Assembly (NCBI GenBank): GCA_965662545.1
Contig: CBFIHZ010000017.1
Coordinates: forward strand, 1 to 64,000
Direction of reading: 5' to 3'
DNA length: 64,000 nucleotides
From: CPC320 sp002684375
Lineage (GTDB): Bacteria > Pseudomonadota > Alphaproteobacteria > Rhodobacterales > Rhodobacteraceae
The notes beneath the pieces are model-generated. The model made no database searches. It saw only the letters and a program-made list of their open reading frames with translations, and had not been told where the DNA came from. A program made the translations under genes and the position numbers. Of this stretch, positions 42,002 through 50,098 are shown piece by piece (positions within the stretch are counted from its first letter, which is position 1; the number at the start of each line of letters is the position of its first letter).

Positions 42002-43780
42002 TTATTCGACCGTTTGCACTCGCATATCGTCTGCGCTGATGCCTGCCACTGCGACAGGGGCCTTCATCGCGTCGCGGCGGAACGGCTCGCCCAGCTCTTG
42101 GTTGATCATCGCCTCGATCAGCGTGGTCTTGCCGTGTTTCATCTGGTCTTCAACAGCCGTGTGTAGCGCCGCTGTCAATTCGTCCATTGTGCGCGCTTGC
42201 ACGCCTTGAAGACCGCAGGCTTGCGCGATACCGGCATAGGACACTTTGTCATCCAATTCGGTGCCGATGAAGTTATCCTCATACCACAGGGTAGAATTGC
42301 GCTTTTCGGCGCCCCATTGGTAATTGCGGAAGACAATCATCGTCACAGCCGGCCATTCTTCCCGGCCGATTGCGGTCAATTCGGTCACAGCAATGCCAAA
42401 GGCGCCGTCGCCTGCAAAGCCGACAACCGGAACATCAGGACAGCCGATTTTTGCACCGACAATCGATGGCAGCCCATAGCCGCAGGGACCAAACAGGCCC
42501 GGGGCCAAATATTTGCGACCGTCTTCGAACGACGGATACGCGTTACCGATGGCACAATTGTTGCCGATATCAGAGCTGATAATCGCCTCTTTGGGTAAGG
42601 CGCTCTGGATGGCGCGCCACGCTTTGCGCGGGCTGAGCCATTCGGGCTTGCTGGCGCGGGCGCGCTGGTTCCAAGTGGTGCCGGGATCATCGTCTTCGTG
42701 ATCCATGCTGGACAATTGCTGTGCCCAAGCCGATTTGGTCTGAGCGATTGTAGCTTTGCGCTCGGTGCGGCCACTGTCGCCTGCGGTATCAGACAGTTTC
42801 TCCAATAGGGCCGATGCCACGTTTTTAGCGTCGCCAATGATCCCTACCGTAACTTTTTTGGTTAGGCCAATCCGGTCTGGATTGATATCCACTTGAATAA
42901 TTTTGGCATCTTTGGGCCAGTAGTCGATACCGTATCCCGGCAGTGTTGAGAACGGGTTCAAGCGGGTGCCAAGGCACAGGACGACATCCGCCTTTGAAAT
43001 CAGCTCCATGCCGGCTTTCGAGCCGTTGTATCCCAGCGGTCCGGCAAACAGGGGATGCGACCCGGGAAAGGCGTCATTGTGTTGATAGCCGACACAAACT
43101 GGCGCGTCGAGGCGCTCGGCCAGTTTGATACTTTCGTTGATGCCATTTGCCAATATTACCCCCGCGCCATTCAGAATGACGGGCGTTTTGGCCGACGAGA
43201 GCAGGTCCGCGGCTTGTTGTAACGCGGTGTCCCCGCCTCTGGGCAGCTCGAAAGTGACCATTTCCGGCAGGTCGATGTCGATCACTTGGGTCCAGTAGTC
43301 ACGCGGCATGTTAATCTGCGCCGGTGCACTCATCCGCTTGGCGTTTAGGATCACGCGGTTCAGCACTTCCGCGACGCGGCTCGGATCGCGTACTTCTTCT
43401 TGGTATGCAACCATGTCTTCAAACAATGCCATCTGCTCGACTTCTTGGAAACCGCCCTGACCGATGGTCTTATTGGCCGCCTGTGGGGTCACCAACAGCA
43501 AAGGTGTGTGGTTCCAATAGGCAGTTTTCACCGGTGTCACAAAGTTCGTAATACCAGGACCATTTTGCGCAATCATCATGCTCATCTTGCCGGAAGCGCG
43601 GGTATAGCCATCGGCCATCATACCGCCGGATCCTTCATGGGCGCAGTCCCAGAAGTTGATCCCGGCCTGGGGAAACAGGTCGGAAATCGGCATAAAGGCC
43701 GAACCGATAATCCCAAAAGCATGTTCAATCCCATGCATCTGGAGGGTTTTTACAAAGGCTTCTTCGGTGGTCATTTTCAT
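42002..43780 (-). CDS. xsc: Sulfoacetaldehyde acetyltransferase
   Basis: Xsc is a thiamine-diphosphate enzyme that cleaves sulfoacetaldehyde with phosphate to acetyl phosphate and sulfite. The 592-residue protein begins with the family's MKMTTEEAFVKTLQMHG. It has FGIIGSAFMPISDLFP near the catalytic Glu region and the ThDP motif beginning GDGAFGIAVTELTAIGRE and ending in an Asn some 28 residues on. ATG 43780 is preceded by AGGAG. A start 20 codons upstream would add non-family residues. A TauR-type repeat pair (43866-43899) lies directly upstream. Confidence 0.97.
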   Translation of the reverse strand: MKMTTEEAFVKTLQMHGIEHAFGIIGSAFMPISDLFPQAGINFWDCAHEGSGGMMADGYTRASGKMSMMIAQNGPGITNFVTPVKTAYWNHTPLLLVTPQAANKTIGQGGFQEVEQMALFEDMVAYQEEVRDPSRVAEVLNRVILNAKRMSAPAQINMPRDYWTQVIDIDLPEMVTFELPRGGDTALQQAADLLSSAKTPVILNGAGVILANGINESIKLAERLDAPVCVGYQHNDAFPGSHPLFAGPLGYNGSKAGMELISKADVVLCLGTRLNPFSTLPGYGIDYWPKDAKIIQVDINPDRIGLTKKVTVGIIGDAKNVASALLEKLSDTAGDSGRTERKATIAQTKSAWAQQLSSMDHEDDDPGTTWNQRARASKPEWLSPRKAWRAIQSALPKEAIISSDIGNNCAIGNAYPSFEDGRKYLAPGLFGPCGYGLPSIVGAKIGCPDVPVVGFAGDGAFGIAVTELTAIGREEWPAVTMIVFRNYQWGAEKRNSTLWYEDNFIGTELDDKVSYAGIAQACGLQGVQARTMDELTAALHTAVEDQMKHGKTTLIEAMINQELGEPFRRDAMKAPVAVAGISADDMRVQTVE

Positions 43781-43865
43781 TTCTGGGTACTCCTGTACAG
43801 GCCGGCCGAGTGAGTCGGTTTGTCTCAAATCTTGCGCCAAGATCTACGGGGTCGGATAAAACTCT

Positions 43866-43899
43866 GTTAGGGCCAGATGTAAAGCCCCATTAAGACCAA
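43866..43899 (-). promoter_or_regulatory. Probable TauR operator upstream of xsc
   Basis: On the plus strand TTAGGGCCAG (43867-43876) and TTAAGACCAA (43890-43899) are direct repeats with a period of exactly 23 bp. On the coding strand they read TTGGTCTTAA and CTGGCCCTAA, in line with the CTGGACYTAA direct repeat I recall being described for TauR of Rhodobacter capsulatus. The operator begins at the last base of tauR and lies 86 bp before the xsc start. Confidence 0.75.
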
Positions 43900-45354
43900 T
43901 TAAGTGAGCTCGCTCGCAATTTTTGCCACCCCCTCGCCGATGCGTTCGGCACCAATCGAGGAATAGGCGAGGCGGTAGAATTGTTGTGGTGGGTTAGGTT
44001 GGGCAAAAAACGAATGCCCCGGCTCAATCAACACGCCTTTCGGGACTAACTTATTGGCTAAGTCCCGCGTATCCACCCCGTCTGGGGCCTGCATCCAGAA
44101 CGATGATCCGCCGAAATAAGCCCGACCTGCCACCGCCAAGCCACAGGTTTTAATTGCATCATCCATCACGCGGCGCCGGTCCGAGAGCATACGGCTCATT
44201 TTTCGGATCAGTGCGTCGTAATGACCCAGAGACAGGAAATAGGCTGCGGTGCGCTGGATGTGACCAGGGGGGTGGCGCAAGACGCTGGCACGCAGGGCGC
44301 GGGCTTCTTTTATAAACGGCTCAGATCCGACCAGATAGCCCAGCCTGAGACCCGGAAAAAGTGATTTTGAAAAGCTTCCAACATAAATCACTCGACCATC
44401 GGGATCGAGCGATTTCAATGCGGGCGAAGGCGCCGAAAGAAACGACATTTCGAACTCGTAATCATCCTCGACAATCAGCGCATCCTGCGCGCGAGCGCGC
44501 TTTAACAAGGCCATACGCCGCTCAATCGGCATCGTCGCGGTCGTGGGACATTGATGGCTTGGCGTGGTAAAGATGACGTCCACATCGGGGGGAATTGCAT
44601 CGGGTGGCAGGCCGTGCTCGTCGACATCAATCACAGCCAGATGACACCGAGACTGCGTGAGGATATCACGCAAAGCATGATAGCAGGGGTTCTCAATCGC
44701 GGCTTTGCGGCGTTGTGTCAGCAATACCTGAGCGGTCAACCACAGGGCATTCTGGGCTCCGAGTGTGACCAGTATTTCTTCCGGGCGGGCAATGATGCCG
44801 CGCCGGGGCAATGTGTGCCGTGCAATAAACTCAACCAGTTGCGGATCATCCTGATCGTAATAATCAGTGGTCAGCGCGGTGAAGTTTTTCTGACCCAAAG
44901 CCTGTAGAGCGCACATGCGCCAATTGGCGTGGTCAAACACTGTGGGATCGGCTTGGCCATACACAAAGGGATATTTGAACTTTGCCCAATCTTGTGGTTT
45001 TTCCGGGGTCGCCCCACCTGTAAACTTTTGTCCGATCGCCCGGGACCAATCGACGCCATCACTTCGCGGTCGGTTGGGGGGTACGGATGGGGGGTCCGGC
45101 GCGTTTTGCGAGACATAATACCCCGAGCGACCTTTTGAACTGAGATAGTCATTTGCCAGAAGTTCGGTATAGGCCAGCGTCACAGTGATTCTGCTGACCC
45201 CCAGATGCAGCGCCAGCTTTCGCGTTGAGGGCAGTTTTTCTCCGCGGCGAAATCGCCCCGATAGGATGCCTTCGGCAATCATTTGCTGAATACGGGCTTG
45301 CAGGGTGCCCTGCGCCTCGGGGATTAGGAAAAAGGTTTCAATTGGGATTGCCAT
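43900..45354 (-). CDS. tauR: TauR, MocR-type PLP-dependent GntR regulator
   Basis: TauR activates taurine catabolic genes. The 484-residue MocR protein has an N-terminal GntR winged HTH (RFRRGEKLPSTRKLALHLGVSR at about 33-55) and a C-terminal aminotransferase fold I domain. The lysine that binds pyridoxal phosphate lies in the YVGSFSKSLFPGLRLGY motif, and the VTLGAQNALWL segment is also present. It is located between tpa and xsc, as expected for TauR. Three matching operator repeats lie before xsc, tpa and tauB. The protein is complete. Confidence 0.93.
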   Translation of the reverse strand: MAIPIETFFLIPEAQGTLQARIQQMIAEGILSGRFRRGEKLPSTRKLALHLGVSRITVTLAYTELLANDYLSSKGRSGYYVSQNAPDPPSVPPNRPRSDGVDWSRAIGQKFTGGATPEKPQDWAKFKYPFVYGQADPTVFDHANWRMCALQALGQKNFTALTTDYYDQDDPQLVEFIARHTLPRRGIIARPEEILVTLGAQNALWLTAQVLLTQRRKAAIENPCYHALRDILTQSRCHLAVIDVDEHGLPPDAIPPDVDVIFTTPSHQCPTTATMPIERRMALLKRARAQDALIVEDDYEFEMSFLSAPSPALKSLDPDGRVIYVGSFSKSLFPGLRLGYLVGSEPFIKEARALRASVLRHPPGHIQRTAAYFLSLGHYDALIRKMSRMLSDRRRVMDDAIKTCGLAVAGRAYFGGSSFWMQAPDGVDTRDLANKLVPKGVLIEPGHSFFAQPNPPQQFYRLAYSSIGAERIGEGVAKIASELT

Positions 45355-45500
45355 GGCTTAGCATAGTCTGGCCATAACTGTATTGCAAACTGGTATTAAT
45401 TTTAACGCGCTCCAAGTCTGGTAAGCCCAAGTCTGAAATGATGAGATAGATGGTACAGTCTTTTAATTTACAGGCTGTAAGCTGGAGTGCTTGATCACGG

Positions 45501-45534
45501 TTTCGAGACGCTCACAGGAAAGAGCGTCTCGAAA
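45501..45534. terminator. Perfect long hairpin between tpa and tauR
   Basis: TTTCGAGACGCTC and its exact complement flank an 8-base loop, giving 13 perfect base pairs starting 17 bases past the tpa stop. No T tract follows on the minus strand. Termination (possibly partial) or 3'-end protection of the tpa message is likely. It would set tauR apart from the abundant tpa transcript. Confidence 0.55.
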
Positions 45535-45550
45535 TAATCATAAGATCGAT

Positions 45551-46930
45551 TTAGCCAAAGACCCGTGTCAGCGCGCCATCCACCGCTGTGAGTATTTCGT
45601 CAATATCGTCTTTTTTCGCAATCAGAGCCGGGCTGAAACACAGCGTGTTGTTAAAGCCGGGAAGCGAGCGGTTGGTCGCCCCGATCACAACGCCCTGCGC
45701 CATGCAGTCTCCAACCACTGCCTGCACCTTTTTCTCATCCATCGGAGTTTTGTCTTCCCGATCGGATACCAGTTCGGCCCCAAGGAACAGACCCTTGCCG
45801 CGCACATCGCCGATTACCTTATGGCGTCCCATCAAGTCGGTCAGGGCGTCCAGCATATAAGTGCCCATCTGGTGGGTGTTCTCAAGAAGGTTCTCGTCTT
45901 CGATGATGCGAAGGTTTTCCAGTGCCGCCGCTGGCCCTGCAGTGCACCCGCCAAAGGTCGAGATATCGCGGAAATAGTTCATTGGGTCCGACGCGTCGTC
46001 CTTGAACAAGTCAAATACTTTTTCCGAGGTCACCAGACAGGCAATTGCAGCGTATCCTGAGGCGACGCCTTTGGCCATGGTCACCATATCCGGCTCGACG
46101 CCGTAATGTTGATAACCGAACCACGTGCCGGTGCGGCCCACGCCACAAACGACCTCATCGATATGCAGCAGTATATCATATTTGCGGCAAATTTCTTGAA
46201 CGCGCTGCCAATAGCCTTCGGGTGGGGTGATCACACCACCGCCGGCTGTTACCGGTTCAAGACAGATTGCGCCGACTGTGTCGGGACCTTCGCGCAGAAT
46301 AACCTCCTCAATGGCATCTGCAGCGCGTTCCCCATAGTTTTCGACATCCCATTGTTTGCGGTATTCCAAACAATGCGGGACTTTCACAAAGCCGGGCGTA
46401 TAGGGGCCATAATGCGCGTTGCGTTCTTCTTGACCGCCCGCCGATAGGCAAGCGATTGTCGTACCATGGTAGTCGCGGTCACGGTACAGAATTTTGTGTT
46501 TTTTGCCGCCATAGCGTTTATGGGCGATCTGGCGTACCATTTTAAAGGCTTTCTCGTTCGCTTCTGAGCCTGAATTGGTATAGTAGACCCGCGATAGTCC
46601 CGGCATTTTTGAGATCAGCTTTTCGGCGAATAGCGCGCCGGGGATAGAGCCCGCAGAGCCGGCAAAATAATTGAGCTTTATCAACTGGTCGCGCACTGCA
46701 TTCGCGATGCTCTCGCGGCCATAGCCGACATTAACTGTCCAGACACCGCCCGACACCGCATCGATATGCTCTTTGCCGTTCTGGTCCCAAACCCGCATGC
46801 CCTTGCCCTCGACGATGATCCGGGGTTCGGCATTTTCAAACGGTTTATGCTGCGTCAGGTGGTGCCAGATATGGGCGCGGTCGGCCTCGACCACCTTGGA
46901 AATGTCATTGTCGCGAAGTGTGCCGTCCAT
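45551..46930 (-). CDS. tpa: Taurine--pyruvate aminotransferase
   Basis: Tpa transfers the amino group of taurine to pyruvate, giving sulfoacetaldehyde and alanine. The 459-residue class III aminotransferase has YTNSGSEANEKAFKM, DYHGTT, the HIDEVVCGVGRTGTWFG segment, and the PLP lysine in MAKGVASGYAAI. The N terminus with ADRAHIWHHLTQHKP is typical of Tpa and related omega-aminotransferases. ATG 46930 follows GAGGAGA at 6 bases. A probable TauR operator lies about 100 bp upstream. Confidence 0.94.
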   Translation of the reverse strand: MDGTLRDNDISKVVEADRAHIWHHLTQHKPFENAEPRIIVEGKGMRVWDQNGKEHIDAVSGGVWTVNVGYGRESIANAVRDQLIKLNYFAGSAGSIPGALFAEKLISKMPGLSRVYYTNSGSEANEKAFKMVRQIAHKRYGGKKHKILYRDRDYHGTTIACLSAGGQEERNAHYGPYTPGFVKVPHCLEYRKQWDVENYGERAADAIEEVILREGPDTVGAICLEPVTAGGGVITPPEGYWQRVQEICRKYDILLHIDEVVCGVGRTGTWFGYQHYGVEPDMVTMAKGVASGYAAIACLVTSEKVFDLFKDDASDPMNYFRDISTFGGCTAGPAAALENLRIIEDENLLENTHQMGTYMLDALTDLMGRHKVIGDVRGKGLFLGAELVSDREDKTPMDEKKVQAVVGDCMAQGVVIGATNRSLPGFNNTLCFSPALIAKKDDIDEILTAVDGALTRVFG

Positions 46931-47019
46931 GATATGTCTCCTCATGTTGGGGCGCGTGGATATGTGTTCGATTCGTGAACCTAATCATATTTAACACAGC
47001 CAAAGTTTTTCGGGTTTCG

Positions 47020-47052
47020 TTAGGGCCAGTTGCAAAAGAGACTTAAGGCCAA
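47020..47052 (-). promoter_or_regulatory. Probable TauR operator upstream of tpa
   Basis: TTAGGGCCAG (47020-47029) and TTAAGGCCAA (47043-47052) are direct repeats 23 bp apart, the same arrangement and spacing as before xsc and tauB. It lies in the 234-bp gap between tauC and tpa, 89 bp before the tpa start codon. Confidence 0.77.
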
Positions 47053-47164
47053 ATTTGCAGGCCAGCCCAAGGCTTGTGCAATGTTAAGAAGGGCCACCCC
47101 TGAATCAAAAGGACGACCCCGATGTTTTTAAACGATATGAGGTACAGTTTAAAGGTATGCGCCC

Positions 47165-49093
47165 TCAACCTTTGCCCCGCCATGGAATAGTCTTTGTAAT
47201 GACCCAACGCATGATGAGATCGAACGCCAGCCCTAAAATGCCCATGATCAAAATTGTCACCCAGATCAATTCATAATCCGAAACTGTACGGGCGACGTTT
47301 TCAATAAAGCCGACCCCGGTGGTGCCAGCCAGCATTTCCGCTGCCACCAAAGTGCCCCAACAGACGCCGATTGCGATGCGTATACCCGTCAGGATTTCAG
47401 GCAGAGCGTTGGGCAATATCACGTTGCGTAAGATTTGTCCGTTTGTGGCCCCCAGCGAGTGCGAGGCCCTTATTTTTGACAATTGGGTGCCAGAGGCCCC
47501 GGTGCGGGCCGATATCACCATGATGGCAAATGCGACCATAAACAGCAGGAAGATCTTCCCGTCATCTTGAATGCCGAATATTGTCAGGATTAGCGGTGCC
47601 CATGCCAATGGCGGCACCGGACGGTACAGTTCTATGAGCGGATCAAAAAATGACTTGAAGAACTTTGAAACGCCCATGTAAATGCCCAAAGGCACCCCGA
47701 ATAAAATCCCCAATCCCAAGGCGACCAGCACACGGAACATCGAATCCCAGACGTGGCCATCAAACATCGGTACAAAACCGAGGTTCACATCGCCCTGCGC
47801 GAGGGCCAGAACCTTGTCTTTGAAATTTGGCGTGACGGTGCCGTCTGCGGCATGTCTGGCATACTCTCCGGGCAGGACGTCGGCGATCCAATCGGGCATG
47901 GCCATCGCCACCACGTCGCCAACGGGCAACCATTTCCACCAAAACAGTGGAATTCCTTTAAAGCCCCCATCGGCCTCTGTGTTGGGGCTTGCGAGTTTCC
48001 AGAAAGTCGCCACAACATCGGTAGGCTTCGGGAGCCATCGGCCCGAGCCTTGCTCGGTACATTGTGTGCGCGATTTTACTATGCCGTCCCCAGGGAAAAA
48101 CAGGGTCTCAATCGTACCCAGCTGGCCGCGGGCTTGATTTTTTGCACTGTCGAGGGTGGCAATTGCTGTATTGATCCCTTCCAGCGATTCCGCCGGGAAG
48201 ATGATACCGTCATCTAGGCGTTTAAAAATACGCTCGACCGCTTTTAGATACGCCTTGCGGGCCGTTGCGGTGTCTTCGTCAAACGTTCCTGATTTCGTGA
48301 CTTTTTTCAGCCCGTCAATGCGGGATCTGATATCAATGACCAGAGCGTCATTCTGTGCGGGATTATTGCGGATTTTTATGAAGCGCGCCGCCAATGCCTG
48401 CGCGTCCAAAGCGACTGAGTCAAACAAGACACCTCTTTCGGTGACTGGCAACATTGGGATTTCGATATGCGTGGTGCCCCATCCGGGTTGCGCCAGTGCG
48501 TCTGCAGAGGGCGGGGTGCCCTGCGGCCCGGCTTTGAGTTGGGTGCTGAGGCCAACTAAATCTTCCGCCAAAGCTTGCAATTGATCCTGTGCGGCATCGC
48601 TCAGATTGGCCGGGTTCGACGAATTGGCCATAAGACGCCGGGTTTCGCCGATCAGCGCATAGAGTTCTGTTTGCTCATTTGGGGAAAACGCAGAGGTGGG
48701 CATTTGTGATTGCAACTGCGTCAATTGATCTGAGTTGCGTGCAACGAGTGTCGTGGATTTGTAATAGCGCGATCCCAATGGCAATGCGGCTTTGATCGGC
48801 GAAATTGCCTCTTCGAGCTTTGCCACCTGACACATCTCGTTGGCCGCATTAGGAAAATAGGCACGGCCAACGCCCCACGAAAAGTAAAACCAAACCAGTA
48901 ACAGCGCAGAGATGCCGCAAACCGACCAATACCAGCCGCCTTTCGTGCGCTCAGGGTCGCCAAAGACCGCGTCTTTTGCGCTTAGCTTTGCCTGTTTTCT
49001 ACCGATGAAAATCGACGTGATGAACATAATCGCCAGTGCGAAAATGACCACGGCCGCAATCGTAGCACGGTTATCTGACATCCATTCAAGCAC
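47165..49093 (-). CDS. tauC: Taurine ABC transporter permease TauC with large N-terminal extension
   Basis: The 642-residue permease is more than twice the usual TauC length (about 275). Two transmembrane helices lie near residues 11-30 and 54-72. Between them and the permease is a predicted periplasmic region of about 330 residues, hydrophilic and helical, with few glycines. From about residue 440 the standard BPD permease domain appears (PLGIYMGVSKFFKSFFDPL, RPVPPLAWAPLIL), with the EAA loop ASHSLGATNGQILRNVILPN contacting TauB. The start is GTG 49093, overlapping the tauB stop. ATG 49081 is an alternative. Confidence 0.88.
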   Translation of the reverse strand: MLEWMSDNRATIAAVVIFALAIMFITSIFIGRKQAKLSAKDAVFGDPERTKGGWYWSVCGISALLLVWFYFSWGVGRAYFPNAANEMCQVAKLEEAISPIKAALPLGSRYYKSTTLVARNSDQLTQLQSQMPTSAFSPNEQTELYALIGETRRLMANSSNPANLSDAAQDQLQALAEDLVGLSTQLKAGPQGTPPSADALAQPGWGTTHIEIPMLPVTERGVLFDSVALDAQALAARFIKIRNNPAQNDALVIDIRSRIDGLKKVTKSGTFDEDTATARKAYLKAVERIFKRLDDGIIFPAESLEGINTAIATLDSAKNQARGQLGTIETLFFPGDGIVKSRTQCTEQGSGRWLPKPTDVVATFWKLASPNTEADGGFKGIPLFWWKWLPVGDVVAMAMPDWIADVLPGEYARHAADGTVTPNFKDKVLALAQGDVNLGFVPMFDGHVWDSMFRVLVALGLGILFGVPLGIYMGVSKFFKSFFDPLIELYRPVPPLAWAPLILTIFGIQDDGKIFLLFMVAFAIMVISARTGASGTQLSKIRASHSLGATNGQILRNVILPNALPEILTGIRIAIGVCWGTLVAAEMLAGTTGVGFIENVARTVSDYELIWVTILIMGILGLAFDLIMRWVITKTIPWRGKG

Positions 49094-49883
49094 GGCCCAT
49101 AATCTCTTCTTCCATGTTCCAGATCATTGTCAGGATTTCCTCTCTGACGTCGGCAAATTGGCTGTCTTGCTTAATCTCTCGCAGAGACTCTGTTAGGCCA
49201 CGCTCGGCAAAAGGTAGGTTATATTCTTTGTGAATGCGCCCTGGGCGCGGCGCCATGACGAACAAACGTTCCCCCAGTAACAGCGCCTCTTCGACCGAAT
49301 GGGTGATGATCATGATTGTCTTGCCAGTCTCTTTCCAAAGGTCCAGCACCAGTGACTGCATCTTTTCGCGGGTCAGCGCGTCCAGTGCGCCAAGCGGTTC
49401 ATCCATTAAAATGACATCGGGGTTGTTGACCAGACATCGCGCAAGCGCCACCCGCTGCTGCATACCGCCGGACAGTTGATACGTCGGTGTGTCACCAAAT
49501 CCTTGAAGCCCAACAATATCGAGCCATTTTTCCACAAGTTCGGCGCTTTCTTGTTTATCTGTGTTTTTCATGCGCAAGCCAAAGTCGACATTTTTAGCAA
49601 CCGTCAGCCATTCGAATAAAGCGCCTTGTTGGAACACCATACCGCGTTCCACTCCAGGGCTTTTGATCACATCTCCGCCCAGTGAAATATAGCCTCCCGT
49701 TGGGTTGATAAAACCAGCAATCATGTTGAGCAACGTAGTTTTGCCACAGCCTGATGGCCCAAGCACGGCAAGTAATTCTCCTTTTTTCAAGGTGAAATTT
49801 ATGTCTTTCAGGGCCTCGACCTTCCCTCCGGTCTGGGGGTTGGTAAAGGTCATGCAAAGATCGTCACAGATAAGATTTGCCAT
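49086..49883 (-). CDS. tauB: Taurine ABC transporter ATP-binding protein TauB
   Basis: The 265-residue nitrate/sulfonate/taurine-type ABC ATPase has Walker A GPSGCGKTT, the signature LSGGMQQRVALARCL, Walker B VILMDEPLGALD and the switch His in ITHSVEEA. It energises taurine uptake with TauC and the binding protein TauA. The gene overlaps tauC. A probable TauR operator at 49970-50002 lies upstream, and a terminator separates it from tauA. Confidence 0.95.
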   Translation of the reverse strand: MANLICDDLCMTFTNPQTGGKVEALKDINFTLKKGELLAVLGPSGCGKTTLLNMIAGFINPTGGYISLGGDVIKSPGVERGMVFQQGALFEWLTVAKNVDFGLRMKNTDKQESAELVEKWLDIVGLQGFGDTPTYQLSGGMQQRVALARCLVNNPDVILMDEPLGALDALTREKMQSLVLDLWKETGKTIMIITHSVEEALLLGERLFVMAPRPGRIHKEYNLPFAERGLTESLREIKQDSQFADVREEILTMIWNMEEEIMGRA

Positions 49884-49969
49884 AAAGCCTCTGGTTATAA
49901 ACGGGTCCCAATCAAGCCGCCTTGACGACTGGTGTCGGGCCTTTGACTAAGGGGATCGAACGATCTCAG

Positions 49970-50002
49970 TTAGCGCCAGATCTATCCTCAGCTTAAGGCC
50001 AG
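49970..50002 (-). promoter_or_regulatory. Probable TauR operator upstream of tauB
   Basis: TTAGCGCCAG (49970-49979) and TTAAGGCCAG (49993-50002) are direct repeats with a 23-bp period. On the coding strand they read CTGGCCTTAA and CTGGCGCTAA. The site lies inside the 215-bp tauA-tauB gap, between the tauA terminator and the tauB start. Confidence 0.77.
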
Positions 50003-50044
50003 TATTTGGTTTAGCGCGCCTGATAAAAAGCCGTCTCAATATAT

Positions 50045-50074
50045 GAAAAAGGAGGCCGTCGTTCGGGGCCTCCT
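50045..50074 (-). terminator. Intrinsic terminator after tauA
   Basis: On the minus strand AGGAGGCC pairs with GGCCTCCT (perfect 8 bp, 9-base loop), followed by TTTTTC. It lies 24 bp past the tauA stop, so most tauA transcripts should end here. This gives more binding protein than TauB and TauC. Confidence 0.85.
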
Positions 50075-50098
50075 GTAAAGTTTTTTGCCGTTCAAGGT

